From Hymenobacter sp. 5317J-9 (GTDB taxonomy: Bacteria; Bacteroidota; Bacteroidia; Cytophagales; Hymenobacteraceae), in assembly GCF_022921075.1 (NCBI RefSeq), contig NZ_CP095050.1, positions 5,196,372 to 5,260,371 on the forward strand: a stretch of DNA of 64,000 nucleotides, in the 5' to 3' direction. Both the position numbers and the translations under genes were made by a program. The notes under the pieces are model-generated. The model saw only the letters and a program-made list of their open reading frames with translations, did not search any database and was not told the origin of the DNA. The number at the start of each line of letters is the position of its first letter. Positions within the stretch are counted from its first letter, which is position 1. This document shows, in pieces, positions 35,114-42,950 of the stretch.

Positions 35114-36088
35114 TTACTTCTTTTTCAGGCCCAGCTCAATCAGGCGCTCATTGAGGAACTCGCCGGCCGTGATGTCGGCCTCCTTCTTGGGGTTGTCGGG
35201 CGTCACGCAGTGCTCCAGGGCGGCCAGGCTCATTTCGGAGCGCGGGTGCATGAAGAACGGGATGCTGTAGCGCGAAGTGTTCATTTTCTCACGGGGCGGG
35301 TTCACCACGCGGTGAATGGTGGACTTCAGCACGCCGTTGGTGAGGCGCTGGAGCATGTCGCCCACGTTCACCACAATCTGGTCGGGCAGGGCCGTGATGG
35401 GAATCCACTTGCCGTCGCGGCGCTTCACCTGCAGGCCGTCGGCGCTGGCGCCCATCAGCAGGGTAATCAGGTTGATGTCGCCGTGTTCGGCGGCGCGCAC
35501 GGCATCCTGGGGCACCTCGTCGGGGTTTTCGATGGGGAAGTAGTGGATGGGACGCAGAATGCTGTTGCCGTTTTTCACCTTGTCGTCGAAATAATTCTCG
35601 GGCAGGTGCAGGTACAGGGCAATGGCGCGCAGCACGTCTTTGCCAGCGCTTTCGAGGGTGCGGTAGGTGGTGAGGGCGGTGCCGCGGAAGGTGCTCAGCT
35701 CCTCGGGCCAGATGTTGTCGGGGTACTCGTTTTTGATGGGGTCATCGTCCTGCACCTCCTGGCCCACGTGGTAAAATTCCTTCAGGTCGCCGGTGTTGCG
35801 GCCCTTGGCGTGCTCCTTGCCCTTGCTGATGTAGCCGCGCTGACCGGCCAGCTCGGGTTTTTCGTAGCGCTGCTTGGCTTCGTCGGGCAGCTGGAAGAAA
35901 GCCTGCACGTCGGCGTACAATTGTTTGGTCTGCTCGTCGTTGAGGCCGTGGTTTTTCAGGGCTACGAAACCGATGTTTTGGTAGGCCTCGCCGAGCTGCT
36001 GCACGAAGCGGGCCTTGCGCTCGGGGTCGCCGGAACGGAAGTCGGCGAGGTCGAGCGAGGGAATTTGGTCAAGAAGTTGGTCTTGCAT
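35114..36088 (-). CDS. isopenicillin N synthase-like Fe(II) dioxygenase
   Basis: The protein has 324 residues. A DIOX_N domain (IPSLDLADFRSGDPERK) is followed by a 2-oxoglutarate/Fe(II) oxygenase jelly roll. The iron-binding HxD is in EHGDINLITLL, the second His in STIHRVVNPP, and the co-substrate Arg in TSRYSIPFF. These match the IPNS-like family. In bacteria these are often annotated only at family level; the substrate is unknown. It lies between two repeats/intergenic regions as a single gene. Confidence 0.9.
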   Translation of the reverse strand: MQDQLLDQIPSLDLADFRSGDPERKARFVQQLGEAYQNIGFVALKNHGLNDEQTKQLYADVQAFFQLPDEAKQRYEKPELAGQRGYISKGKEHAKGRNTGDLKEFYHVGQEVQDDDPIKNEYPDNIWPEELSTFRGTALTTYRTLESAGKDVLRAIALYLHLPENYFDDKVKNGNSILRPIHYFPIENPDEVPQDAVRAAEHGDINLITLLMGASADGLQVKRRDGKWIPITALPDQIVVNVGDMLQRLTNGVLKSTIHRVVNPPREKMNTSRYSIPFFMHPRSEMSLAALEHCVTPDNPKKEADITAGEFLNERLIELGLKKK

Positions 36089-36246
36089 GGGAAAATTAGG
36101 TTTACTTTGGGGCTTGTAAGCCCACCGGTGGGTAACGCCGCAAGTTAATCAAAACCTTGTACCGGGCGTTGGTCCGGCCACAGCCGGGGTCCGGCAGGTT
36201 CCTTTCAGTAAAACCACTACCACCTCTTTTGCGTCTTTTTTATCAT

Positions 36247-37086
36247 ATGAAAACTCCATTCTGGCTGCTGAGCAGCACCCTCACCCTGGCCGTCCTCGCC
36301 AGTTGCGAAACGAGCAAGCCGACGACTGACGTGAGCGCCTCGGCCGGCAACACCGCAACCACCGGTGCTCGTACCAGCGGCGAAAGCATGGAGTCCAACG
36401 GCATCCGCCTGACCCCGTTCGGCGACTCGCCCAAGTTCCCCGAGGCGCAAATGCAGCTGCGCAGCCCCATCGCCAACTCCACGGTGCCCAGCGGCGAAGT
36501 GCCCTTCAACTACCAGATTACCAACTTCCAGCTCACCAAGATGAGCGGCGGCCCGCACATGGCCGAAATGGCTAACTCGATGAAGGGCCAGCACATTCAC
36601 AACATTGTGGACAACGAGCCCTACACCGCCCACTACGAAACCAGCTTCAGCAAGGCCATTCCCGACGGCCAGCACGTGGTGCTGTCGTTCCTCTCGCGCT
36701 CCTACCACGAGAGCCTCAAGCACCGCGGTGCCTACGACCTGCGCGTCATCAACGTGGGCAACGCCGCGGCGCCCGCCACGCCCATCATCAACGTGAACGG
36801 CCCCAACCTGTTCTACAGCCGTCCGAAAGACACTTATTCCGGCGCCGATGCCAAGCGCATCATGCTGGACTTTTACCTCGTGAACACCACCTTGGAGCCC
36901 GGCGGCAACCGCGTGCGCGCCACCATCAACGGCACCGAGTTCATGCTCGACAAGTGGATGCCCTACATGATGGAAGGCCTGCCCGCCGGCGAAAACACCG
37001 TGAAGCTGGAGCTGGTGGACAGCAGCGGCACCCTCATTCCCGGCCCGTACAACTCGGTTACGCGCAAGTTCACGGTAGCCCCCTAA
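36247..37086 (+). CDS. hypothetical lipoprotein
   Basis: The protein has 279 residues, with a signal sequence ending VLASC (lipid Cys20) and a Ser/Thr-rich linker. The body has two beta-type halves. The first contains His-rich segments (GPHMAEMANSMKGQHIHNIVDN and GQHVVLSFLSRSYHESLKH, quoted in part), which recall small domains that bind metal, such as DUF4399, but I am not sure of this. The ATG at 36247 gives a normal signal sequence. A strong terminator follows the stop. Confidence 0.7.
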   Translation: MKTPFWLLSSTLTLAVLASCETSKPTTDVSASAGNTATTGARTSGESMESNGIRLTPFGDSPKFPEAQMQLRSPIANSTVPSGEVPFNYQITNFQLTKMSGGPHMAEMANSMKGQHIHNIVDNEPYTAHYETSFSKAIPDGQHVVLSFLSRSYHESLKHRGAYDLRVINVGNAAAPATPIINVNGPNLFYSRPKDTYSGADAKRIMLDFYLVNTTLEPGGNRVRATINGTEFMLDKWMPYMMEGLPAGENTVKLELVDSSGTLIPGPYNSVTRKFTVAP

Positions 37087-37131
37087 GGCGCACCGCGGCA
37101 GTAATGCCGTTATTTCTTCGTTATGCTTTTC

Positions 37132-37166
37132 AAAAAGTCTCTTGGCTCGCCCAAGAGACTTTTTTG
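37132..37166 (+). terminator. intrinsic terminator
   Basis: A stem of AGTCTCTTGG (37136-37145) with CCAAGAGACT (37151-37160), extended by A/T pairs on both outer sides, with a loop of CTCGC and a T-run. It lies 49 bases after the lipoprotein stop and 40 bases before the mcrB-like start. Confidence 0.9.
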
Positions 37167-37205
37167 ATTCCGGCCGTTTGTTGTCCCGGTTCTACCTTGC
37201 CCGCC

Positions 37206-38522
37206 ATGCCCGCTGCCCCTCCCGACTCTGCTGCCCCCACCGCTGCGCCCTTGCTCACCCGCGAGCAGGTGCTGCGGGCCCTGCGCCAGGTGGCCCGCGA
37301 GGGCCGGGCGCTGCCGCCCGGCACCGTGTACGAGCTGGTGTACCGGGGCCGGCGCTACCCGCCGCGCGCCGTGGCCGAGCTGGCCTACCGCCTGGCCACC
37401 GGCAACCCCGCCGCCCACTGGCCCCGCGCCGCCGGTGCCCCCACCAACGCCCTGCTCGAAAGCCTCGACTTCACCATCAGCACCCGGCGGCCGGTGCTCA
37501 CCTCCGGCTCGGGCCCCGACGGCGAGGAAACCGCCCGCCAGCAGGCCGAAGACTTGTACACCGGCTTGCCCAAAGACGGCCCGGAGCCCCTTGCCGCTGT
37601 TCAACCGGCTGCCCCCACCCTCGCGGCCGAACCCGCCACGCCCTATACGCCACCGGCCTACAGCCGCGCCGATGCCCTGGCCGAGTTGTTCATCGACGAC
37701 ACGACCTTGGATGCGGCGCTGGCCGGACTCGCGCGGCGGCGCAACCTGCTGCTGCAAGGGCCGCCCGGCACCGGCAAAACATTTCTGGCGCGGCGGCTCG
37801 CCTGGCTGCTGCTGGGCGCTCAGGATGAGCGCCGCGTGGAGCTGGTGCAGTTTCATCCCAGCTACGGCTACGAGGACTTCATGCTGGGCTTCCGGCCCGA
37901 CGCCGAGGGCCGCTTCCACCTGGTGCCCGGGGTGCTGCCCCTGCTGTGCCAGCGGGCGGCGGCCGACCCCAGCCGTCCGTACTTCCTGCTGATTGATGAA
38001 GTAAATCGCGGCAACGTGCCGCGCATTTTTGGCGAGCTGTTGCTGTTGCTCGAAGCCGACAAGCGCGGCCCTGCCCACGCGGTACGCCTGCCCTACGCGC
38101 CGCCGGAAATGCCGCGCTTCTTCGTGCCCGACAACCTGTACGTCATTGGCACGCTCAACCTGGCTGACCGTTCGCTCGCCCCCCTTGACTATGCCTTGCG
38201 CCGCCGCTTTGCCTTTGTGCAGCTCCGGCCGCAGTTTGGCGAGCCGTTGCGGGCCTACTTGGCGGCCCAGGGCGTGCCCGCCCCGCTCATCGAGCGGCTG
38301 TGCACCCGCATGACGGCCCTCAACCAAACCATTGCCGACGACCCCGAGCTGGGTCCCGATTTCGAGATTGGCCACAGCTACTTCTGTCAGCCGCCCAAAA
38401 AAGAACCAGCCGAAGCGTGGCTCCGGCTGGTTCTGGAACAGGAGATAGGCCCGCTACTAGCCGACTACTGGCGCGAGCAGCCCGCCATTGCGGCAGCCCA
38501 ATTTCGCAAGCTACTAGCCTAA
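37206..38522 (+). CDS. McrB-like AAA+ GTPase/ATPase subunit of a modification-dependent restriction system
   Basis: The protein has 438 residues. The N-terminal domain (about 18-92) reads VYELVYRGRRYPPRAVAELA, then a T-N-A-LLESLDFTI close; this is the small 'head' domain also seen on ScoMcrA-like and McrB-like nucleases. A low-complexity linker follows (95-155). The AAA+ domain has Walker A GPPGTGKT (185-192), Walker B LLIDEVNRGN (261-270), sensor GTLNLADRS (315-323, the McrB-type N-x-x-D signature) and an RRRF arginine-finger region (332-335). It should power cleavage by the McrC-like protein encoded 0.7 kb downstream. Confidence 0.85.
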   Translation: MPAAPPDSAAPTAAPLLTREQVLRALRQVAREGRALPPGTVYELVYRGRRYPPRAVAELAYRLATGNPAAHWPRAAGAPTNALLESLDFTISTRRPVLTSGSGPDGEETARQQAEDLYTGLPKDGPEPLAAVQPAAPTLAAEPATPYTPPAYSRADALAELFIDDTTLDAALAGLARRRNLLLQGPPGTGKTFLARRLAWLLLGAQDERRVELVQFHPSYGYEDFMLGFRPDAEGRFHLVPGVLPLLCQRAAADPSRPYFLLIDEVNRGNVPRIFGELLLLLEADKRGPAHAVRLPYAPPEMPRFFVPDNLYVIGTLNLADRSLAPLDYALRRRFAFVQLRPQFGEPLRAYLAAQGVPAPLIERLCTRMTALNQTIADDPELGPDFEIGHSYFCQPPKKEPAEAWLRLVLEQEIGPLLADYWREQPAIAAAQFRKLLA

Positions 38523-38535
38523 AGCAAATTAACGC

Positions 38536-38973
38536 CTAGCGCAGGTGACTTTTGGTGGGGGCAAGCGCTGCCGGCCGCACTTTGCACACGCCGATGGTGG
38601 CGCCGTTGAAGGCCGGGCTCAGCGTCACGGCGGCATCGGCGTAGCCGGCGTAGGTAACGGTGGCCTGCAGGGGTCCGGCGTGGGCGGGCACGTCGAAGGT
38701 AAATTCGCCGGCGGCATTGGTAACGGTCATCTGATTAGTGCCGGTGAGCACCACTACGGCGCCGGGCAGGGCTTGGGCGCCGTCCATAATTTTGCCAATC
38801 AAGGTCACGGTGGCGGCCGATGTAGCTTTAGTCGCTGCAGCGGCCGTGGCCCGGGACTTCACGGGCGCCGGGGCTACTTTGCTGCTATCGGGAGTCAATT
38901 CCCGGGCCTGCGCCGCCGGTGCCGACAGGGTGTAGAAAAAGAAAGCAGCGAGAAACGAAAGCAGCAGGCGCAT
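38536..38973 (-). CDS. exported protein with a carboxypeptidase-regulatory-like domain
   Basis: The protein has 145 residues, with a signal peptide ending AAQARE (about residue 24), an Ala/Thr/Lys-rich linker, and a CarboxypepD_reg-like beta-sandwich (about 55-130: LIGKIMDGAQALPGAVVVLTG, TNAAGEFTFDVP, quoted in part). The ATG at 38973 is favoured, since a -7 box lies upstream and the longer frame has no signal peptide. It lies on the strand opposite to the McrB-like and McrC-like genes and separates them. Confidence 0.75.
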   Translation of the reverse strand: MRLLLSFLAAFFFYTLSAPAAQARELTPDSSKVAPAPVKSRATAAAATKATSAATVTLIGKIMDGAQALPGAVVVLTGTNQMTVTNAAGEFTFDVPAHAGPLQATVTYAGYADAAVTLSPAFNGATIGVCKVRPAALAPTKSHLR

Positions 38974-39000
38974 GGCAATTGGGTGTTTATTTGAACAATA

Positions 39001-39008
39001 CAAAGGTA
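39001..39008 (-). promoter_or_regulatory. putative -7 box of the carboxypeptidase-regulatory-like gene
   Basis: On the minus strand the sequence is TACCTTTG, an exact TAnnTTTG match, 27 bases before the ATG at 38973. It supports this start and an independent transcript. Confidence 0.6.
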
Positions 39009-39190
39009 CTGTGGCACCTAAGCCAGCCTTTTTGGCTTCGTTCAATCCCGGCTTTCGGCCGATAAACACCCCCGTTTTCCCAGCGGCTGACCTTAAGAAA
39101 GCCAACCAGCGCTTCGGTAGTGCGCAGCTTACACGAGCCGAGTTGCTTTGACTAAACAGATTGCCTGGGACAGCAGGCGCACCGCTGGCC

Positions 39191-39198
39191 CACCTTTG
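39191..39198 (+). promoter_or_regulatory. possible -7 box of the McrC-like gene
   Basis: CACCTTTG differs at one base from TAnnTTTG and lies 51 bases before the TTG proposed as the McrC-like start. It would allow transcription separate from the McrB-like gene. Confidence 0.35.
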
Positions 39199-39249
39199 TG
39201 CTGCGCTTCCCGTAAGCCGTCCCGCTCCGCGTCCACGCCATCACTGCCT

Positions 39250-40290
39250 TTGATACCGCTGCCCACCCTCTATTATTTCCTGTGCTACGCCTGGAACCGG
39301 CTGCCCGAGCCGGCCGTGCTGCAGGCCACCGAGGCGGCGGCGTTTCAGCGGCCATGGGGGCTGCTGGCGCAGGTGCTGCTGCACGGCACCCGCCGCCTGC
39401 TGAAGCAAGGGCTGCCGCGCACATTTGAGGAACAAGAAGCCGAGCTGACCAGCCTGCGCGGCCGCATCGAGCTGGCGCCTAGCCTGGGCCGGGGGCTGCT
39501 GGCCCGGGGCCGCGCCCTCTGCACCTTCGATGAGCTGGAAGCCACATCGCCGCTGCTGCGGCTGCTGGCGCTAACGCTGGGCAAGCTGGCCACTGCTGCC
39601 GACCTGCCGCTGGCCCTGCGCCGCGAGCTGAGCCAGCTTCGGCACCGCCTGCCCGGCCCCACCGCAGCAAAGGCCGAACCGCAGCCCACCGCCGCCACTT
39701 TTCGCGAGCTGCGCCGGCAGCGGCTCGATGGTCAGCAAGCGTTTCTGCTGCACGTGTGCGAGCTGGTGTGGCTCACAGCCCTGCCCGAACCCACGACGGG
39801 CGGCCGCAGCCGTTTCGCCGATTTTCGGCGCGACGAGGGGCTTATGGCGCGTCTGTTTGAGCAGTTCACGCGCAATTTCTTTCGGCGCGAGCAGCGTCGC
39901 TACCGCGTGTATGCCGAAACCATTGCCTGGCAGGCCGAAGCCAGCCAGCCCGACGACCTGAACCTGCTGCCCACCATGCTCACCGATACCACGCTCGACG
40001 CGCCCGACCGCAAAATTATCCTCGACACCAAGTACTACGCCGCGGCCCTGCGCCCGCGCTACGACCGGCAGCGCCTCATTGCGCCGCACCTTTATCAGCT
40101 CTACGCCTACCTGCAAAACCAGCAGCCGGCCCCCGGCCAGGCGCTGGAGGGCATGCTCCTTTACCCGGCGGCCGCTCAGGCCGTGGACGTGCGCTACACC
40201 CTGGGCGGCCACCCCGTGCGCGTCGTCACCCTCAACCTGCACCAGCCCTGGCCCGGCATTGCCGCCGATTTGCTACGGCTGGTTGAATAA
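39250..40290 (+). CDS. McrC-like restriction component (PD-(D/E)xK nuclease)
   Basis: The protein has 346 residues from this start. It opens IPLPTLYYFLCYAWNRL, the typical McrC N-terminus. The nuclease core is seen in LLPTMLTDTTL followed by KIILDTKYY, giving the D-(x)n-D-x-K arrangement of McrC. No ATG is available in the frame; the TTG at 39250 gives M-IPLPT and is preferred to the TTG at 39148, whose extra 34 residues are Arg/Cys/Ser-rich and look non-coding. With the McrB-like ATPase it should cut modified DNA. The two genes are separated by an opposite-strand gene, unlike the usual overlap of mcrB and mcrC. Confidence 0.85.
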   Translation: MIPLPTLYYFLCYAWNRLPEPAVLQATEAAAFQRPWGLLAQVLLHGTRRLLKQGLPRTFEEQEAELTSLRGRIELAPSLGRGLLARGRALCTFDELEATSPLLRLLALTLGKLATAADLPLALRRELSQLRHRLPGPTAAKAEPQPTAATFRELRRQRLDGQQAFLLHVCELVWLTALPEPTTGGRSRFADFRRDEGLMARLFEQFTRNFFRREQRRYRVYAETIAWQAEASQPDDLNLLPTMLTDTTLDAPDRKIILDTKYYAAALRPRYDRQRLIAPHLYQLYAYLQNQQPAPGQALEGMLLYPAAAQAVDVRYTLGGHPVRVVTLNLHQPWPGIAADLLRLVE

Positions 40291-40345
40291 AAAGCCGCGG
40301 CCGGGTCCGCGGCCAGAAAACACGGCGGGGCAGCCCACTAAACAC

Positions 40346-40380
40346 AAAAAAACAGCCCGAACTTGCGTCCGGGCTGTTTT
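40346..40380. terminator. bidirectional intrinsic terminator
   Basis: AACAGCCCG (40351-40359) pairs with CGGGCTGTT (40370-40378), with A-runs on the left and T-runs on the right. It lies between the convergent McrC-like gene and the small lipoprotein gene. A second GC-rich hairpin (40294-40313) precedes it. Confidence 0.85.
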
Positions 40381-40423
40381 ATGAATCGGGAAGATTGGAT
40401 GCTGGCGCGAGGCCAGCGGCCAA

Positions 40424-40696
40424 TTACTTCTTCTCTTCGGTGGTCGTGGTGGTGGTGGTAGCGGGAGCAGCAGCGTCCGTGCCAGCAGCGGGAGCAGCAG
40501 CGTCCGTGGTGGCGGGAGCCGTTGCGTCAGCAGCGGGAGCCATAGCGGTGGTGTCGGTGGTGGTAGTGGTGGTCGTGGTCTCGGTGCCAGCGGCAGGAGT
40601 CTCAACGGTGGTCGACTCGGTCGACTTCGACTCGCAAGAGGTCAGACCAGCGGTGAGGGCGAGGCCCAGAGCAGCAACTTTAAACAGGTTGTTCAT
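40424..40696 (-). CDS. small Thr/Ala-rich lipoprotein
   Basis: The protein has 90 residues. A clear signal sequence ends AGLTSC, with the lipid Cys at 21. The rest is low-complexity: runs of Thr, then Ala-Pro-Ala-Thr repeats (APAADATAPATTDAAAPAA), and a Glu/Lys end. It should be a disordered, possibly glycosylated, surface peptide. It lies divergent from the sigma-factor gene. No family function is known. Confidence 0.7.
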   Translation of the reverse strand: MNNLFKVAALGLALTAGLTSCESKSTESTTVETPAAGTETTTTTTTTDTTAMAPAADATAPATTDAAAPAAGTDAAAPATTTTTTTEEKK

Positions 40697-40758
40697 TTTA
40701 GGGTAATTTTGAAAGTGGGTTAACTTAAAAACGCCCTTTATCCCGCCTTCCTGAAAAG

Positions 40759-40796
40759 GTAACCCGGGCCAGAAAAATATTTTTTCGTCGGGTTAC
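40759..40796. promoter_or_regulatory. inverted repeat in the lipoprotein/sigma-factor intergenic region
   Basis: GTAACCCG (40759-40766) and CGGGTTAC (40789-40796) are perfect inverted repeats around a 22-base AT-rich core. They lie 35 bases before the sigma gene and 63 bases from the lipoprotein start. The shape suggests a regulator site or a stem-loop. Without a T-run it is not a normal terminator. Confidence 0.5.
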
Positions 40797-40830
40797 TTGC
40801 TGCCCGCGGCCGTATTAACAACCAAAGTGA

Positions 40831-41439
40831 ATGAGCAGGGGCAATCCAACTTCCTCTTCTTTGACTCCTACCGACGACGCGCTCATTGCCGCCATTCGCA
40901 GCGGCGATGAGCGGGCGCTGGCCCACCTCTACCGGCTGCACTGGCCCATGGTGTCGCATTTCGTGCTGCAAAACAGCGGCTCCGAAGACGACGCCCAGGA
41001 CGTGTACCAGGAGGGCGTGATGGTGTTTTATGAAAAAGTATGCGACGGTTCCCTGGAGCTGAGCTGCCAGATTAAAACCTACCTCTACGCCGTGTGCCGC
41101 CGCCTGTGGCTGAAACGCCTCACGAGCAAAAGCCGCTTCGGCGTGCGCCTGCTCGACGACGAGGAGCACGGCCCCTACCTCAACACGGGGGCCGAGGAAG
41201 ATGTGCTGGCCGCCGAGGAACAGGACCGCCGCTTCAATACCATGAGCGAGGCCCTGAACCACCTGGGGGAGCCCTGTCGTTCGCTCTTGGAAGGCTTCTA
41301 CCTGCTCGACAAATCGATGCAGGACCTGACGGCAGAATTCGGCTACACAAACGCCGATAATGCTAAAAACCAGAAGTATAAGTGCCTCGTGCGTTTGAAA
41401 AAGTTGTTTTTTGCCCATTATAAAGAAGAGCCTATCTGA
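40831..41439 (+). CDS. ECF-type RNA polymerase sigma factor
   Basis: The protein has 202 residues. Region 2 is LIAAIRSGDERALAHLYRLH with SEDDAQDVYQEGVMVFYEKV, and region 4 is LTAEFGYTNADNAKNQKYKCLVRLK (quoted in part). These match extracytoplasmic-function sigma-70 factors. It should direct transcription of a small regulon. The gene that follows (81 bases on) encodes a membrane protease whose N-terminus resembles an anti-sigma factor, which is the usual place for its inhibitor. A perfect inverted repeat lies in the promoter region. Confidence 0.92.
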   Translation: MSRGNPTSSSLTPTDDALIAAIRSGDERALAHLYRLHWPMVSHFVLQNSGSEDDAQDVYQEGVMVFYEKVCDGSLELSCQIKTYLYAVCRRLWLKRLTSKSRFGVRLLDDEEHGPYLNTGAEEDVLAAEEQDRRFNTMSEALNHLGEPCRSLLEGFYLLDKSMQDLTAEFGYTNADNAKNQKYKCLVRLKKLFFAHYKEEPI

Positions 41440-41520
41440 TTATTGCTAGCTGCGGACAAACCGCCCGCAGAACATCCCATTCGCTTACCGCTGCCGGCGC
41501 CCACCCCGCGGCTTTTACCC

Positions 41521-42705
41521 ATGATGACTGAAGCAGACTATTACGCCTTATTTGAAGCCTACGCCGACGGCGAGCTGGCCGGGCCTGCCCGTGCCAGCCT
41601 CGAAGCGCGCATGGCCGCCGACCCGGACTTTGCCCTGCGCTACGCCGACTTTACCGAGCTGACCGGCACGCTGCGCGCCTACCGCCAGCGCCAGACCGTT
41701 CGCAAGCAGCTGCGCGGCCTGCACGCCGCCATGCTGGCGGCCGAGGCTCCGGCCGAAGCGCCCATCGCCGAGCAGCCCGCCACGCTGACGCACACCGTGA
41801 ACCCGATGCTGCGCATTTCGCGCACCGAGCGCCGCCTGCGCGAGTTCTGGAGCGGGCACCGCGCCACGGTGGGCGTGGCCGCCTCGGTAGCCGTGATGGC
41901 CGTGTTTGCCACGCTGCTGGGACTGCAGATGTGGCAGACGGCCAAAACGAAGCCATCCATGTACGGCTACCTGGTGCTGAGCCGCGAGGTTGATAAACTC
42001 AAAAACAAGCAGAAAGACCTTTCGCGCACCATCAATCAGATAGGGGCCATCAGCACACCGGCAGTGCCGAGCAACAAGGCGGGCAAAGTCGGCACCGGGT
42101 TTGCGCTGACTTCGGAAGGCTATCTGGTAACGAGCTACCACGTCATTCAAGGTGCTGATTCGCTGCTGATTGAAGGCAAAAACCGCCAGCGCTTCCACGC
42201 CGAGCCGGTGTATTCAGACGTGAAGCACGACCTGGCCATCCTGCGCATTACGGACAAGAAATTTACCGGCTTCGGCCGCCTGCCCTACGCCGTGAAGGCC
42301 GGACAGGCCGACCTCGGCGAGCGGGTCTTCACACTGGGCTACCCGCGCGAAGACGTTGTGTACGGCGAGGGCTCGCTGAGCGCCCGCTCGGGCTTCGAGG
42401 GCGACACGGCCTTCTACCAGGTGAGCATCCCGGTGAACCCCGGCAACTCGGGCGGCCCGCTGCTGGACGAGCGCGGCAACCTGATTGGCGTGGTGAGCGG
42501 CCGCCAGAACGACGCGCAGAGCGCCGCCTTCGCCACCAAGTCGTCGTACCTGGTGCGGCTGGTCGATTCGCTGGCCGCTACGGCCAAGGCCGACGCCCCC
42601 TACCACCTGCCCCGCTACGGCCAGTTGGCTGGCTCGGGCCGCCCACAGCAGCTAAAGAAGCTGCAGGACTACGTGTTTGTGGTGAAGGTGTACGAAAAAG
42701 AATAG
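41521..42705 (+). CDS. membrane-anchored trypsin-like protease with anti-sigma-like N-terminus
   Basis: The protein has 394 residues. The cytoplasmic N-terminus (about 1-115) begins YYALFEAYADGELAG and RASLEARMAADPDFA, the opening of many anti-sigma factors ('DGEL... fxxxLxxDPxL'), but without zinc ligands. One transmembrane segment lies at about 118-138. A short coiled-coil-like stretch precedes a C-terminal S1C/trypsin-like domain with the triad visible as His (VTSYHVIQG), Asp (VKHDLAILRI) and Ser (NPGNSGGPLLD). The start is the first of two tandem ATGs at 41521. It probably controls the sigma factor encoded upstream; the mechanism is inferred. Confidence 0.85.
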   Translation: MMTEADYYALFEAYADGELAGPARASLEARMAADPDFALRYADFTELTGTLRAYRQRQTVRKQLRGLHAAMLAAEAPAEAPIAEQPATLTHTVNPMLRISRTERRLREFWSGHRATVGVAASVAVMAVFATLLGLQMWQTAKTKPSMYGYLVLSREVDKLKNKQKDLSRTINQIGAISTPAVPSNKAGKVGTGFALTSEGYLVTSYHVIQGADSLLIEGKNRQRFHAEPVYSDVKHDLAILRITDKKFTGFGRLPYAVKAGQADLGERVFTLGYPREDVVYGEGSLSARSGFEGDTAFYQVSIPVNPGNSGGPLLDERGNLIGVVSGRQNDAQSAAFATKSSYLVRLVDSLAATAKADAPYHLPRYGQLAGSGRPQQLKKLQDYVFVVKVYEKE

Positions 42706-42741
42706 CACCGCCCACCAGCACCGTCGGATGCCAACTTACAG

Positions 42742-42776
42742 CAGCCCTGTTTCTTGCGAGAAACGGGGCTGTTTTC
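42742..42776 (+). terminator. intrinsic terminator after the protease gene
   Basis: CAGCCCTGTTTCT (42742-42754) pairs with AGAAACGGGGCTG (42759-42771) with one wobble pair, loop TGCG, then TTTT. It lies 36 bases after the stop. Confidence 0.88.
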
Positions 42777-42950
42777 ATATTGCATAATTCAAATTGATTA
42801 TTTATATTTATCAATACAATTACTCGACCTTTGGTGGTCCGGTGCCTCGCCGGGCTTGGTTTCGATAACCTTGAATGGGTAAATGCAGTATTCAGGCCAG
42901 GATAAACTGCGTTTGTCCGTTCTCCTTTGTCTTTCTTAACTCCGCACTCC

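Noticed and set aside
40759..40796. The inverted repeat as a simple ECF promoter
   Set aside because: The distance from GTAAC to the CGTC-like element is about 22 bases, longer than the usual 16-17, so it is kept only as a regulatory inverted repeat.
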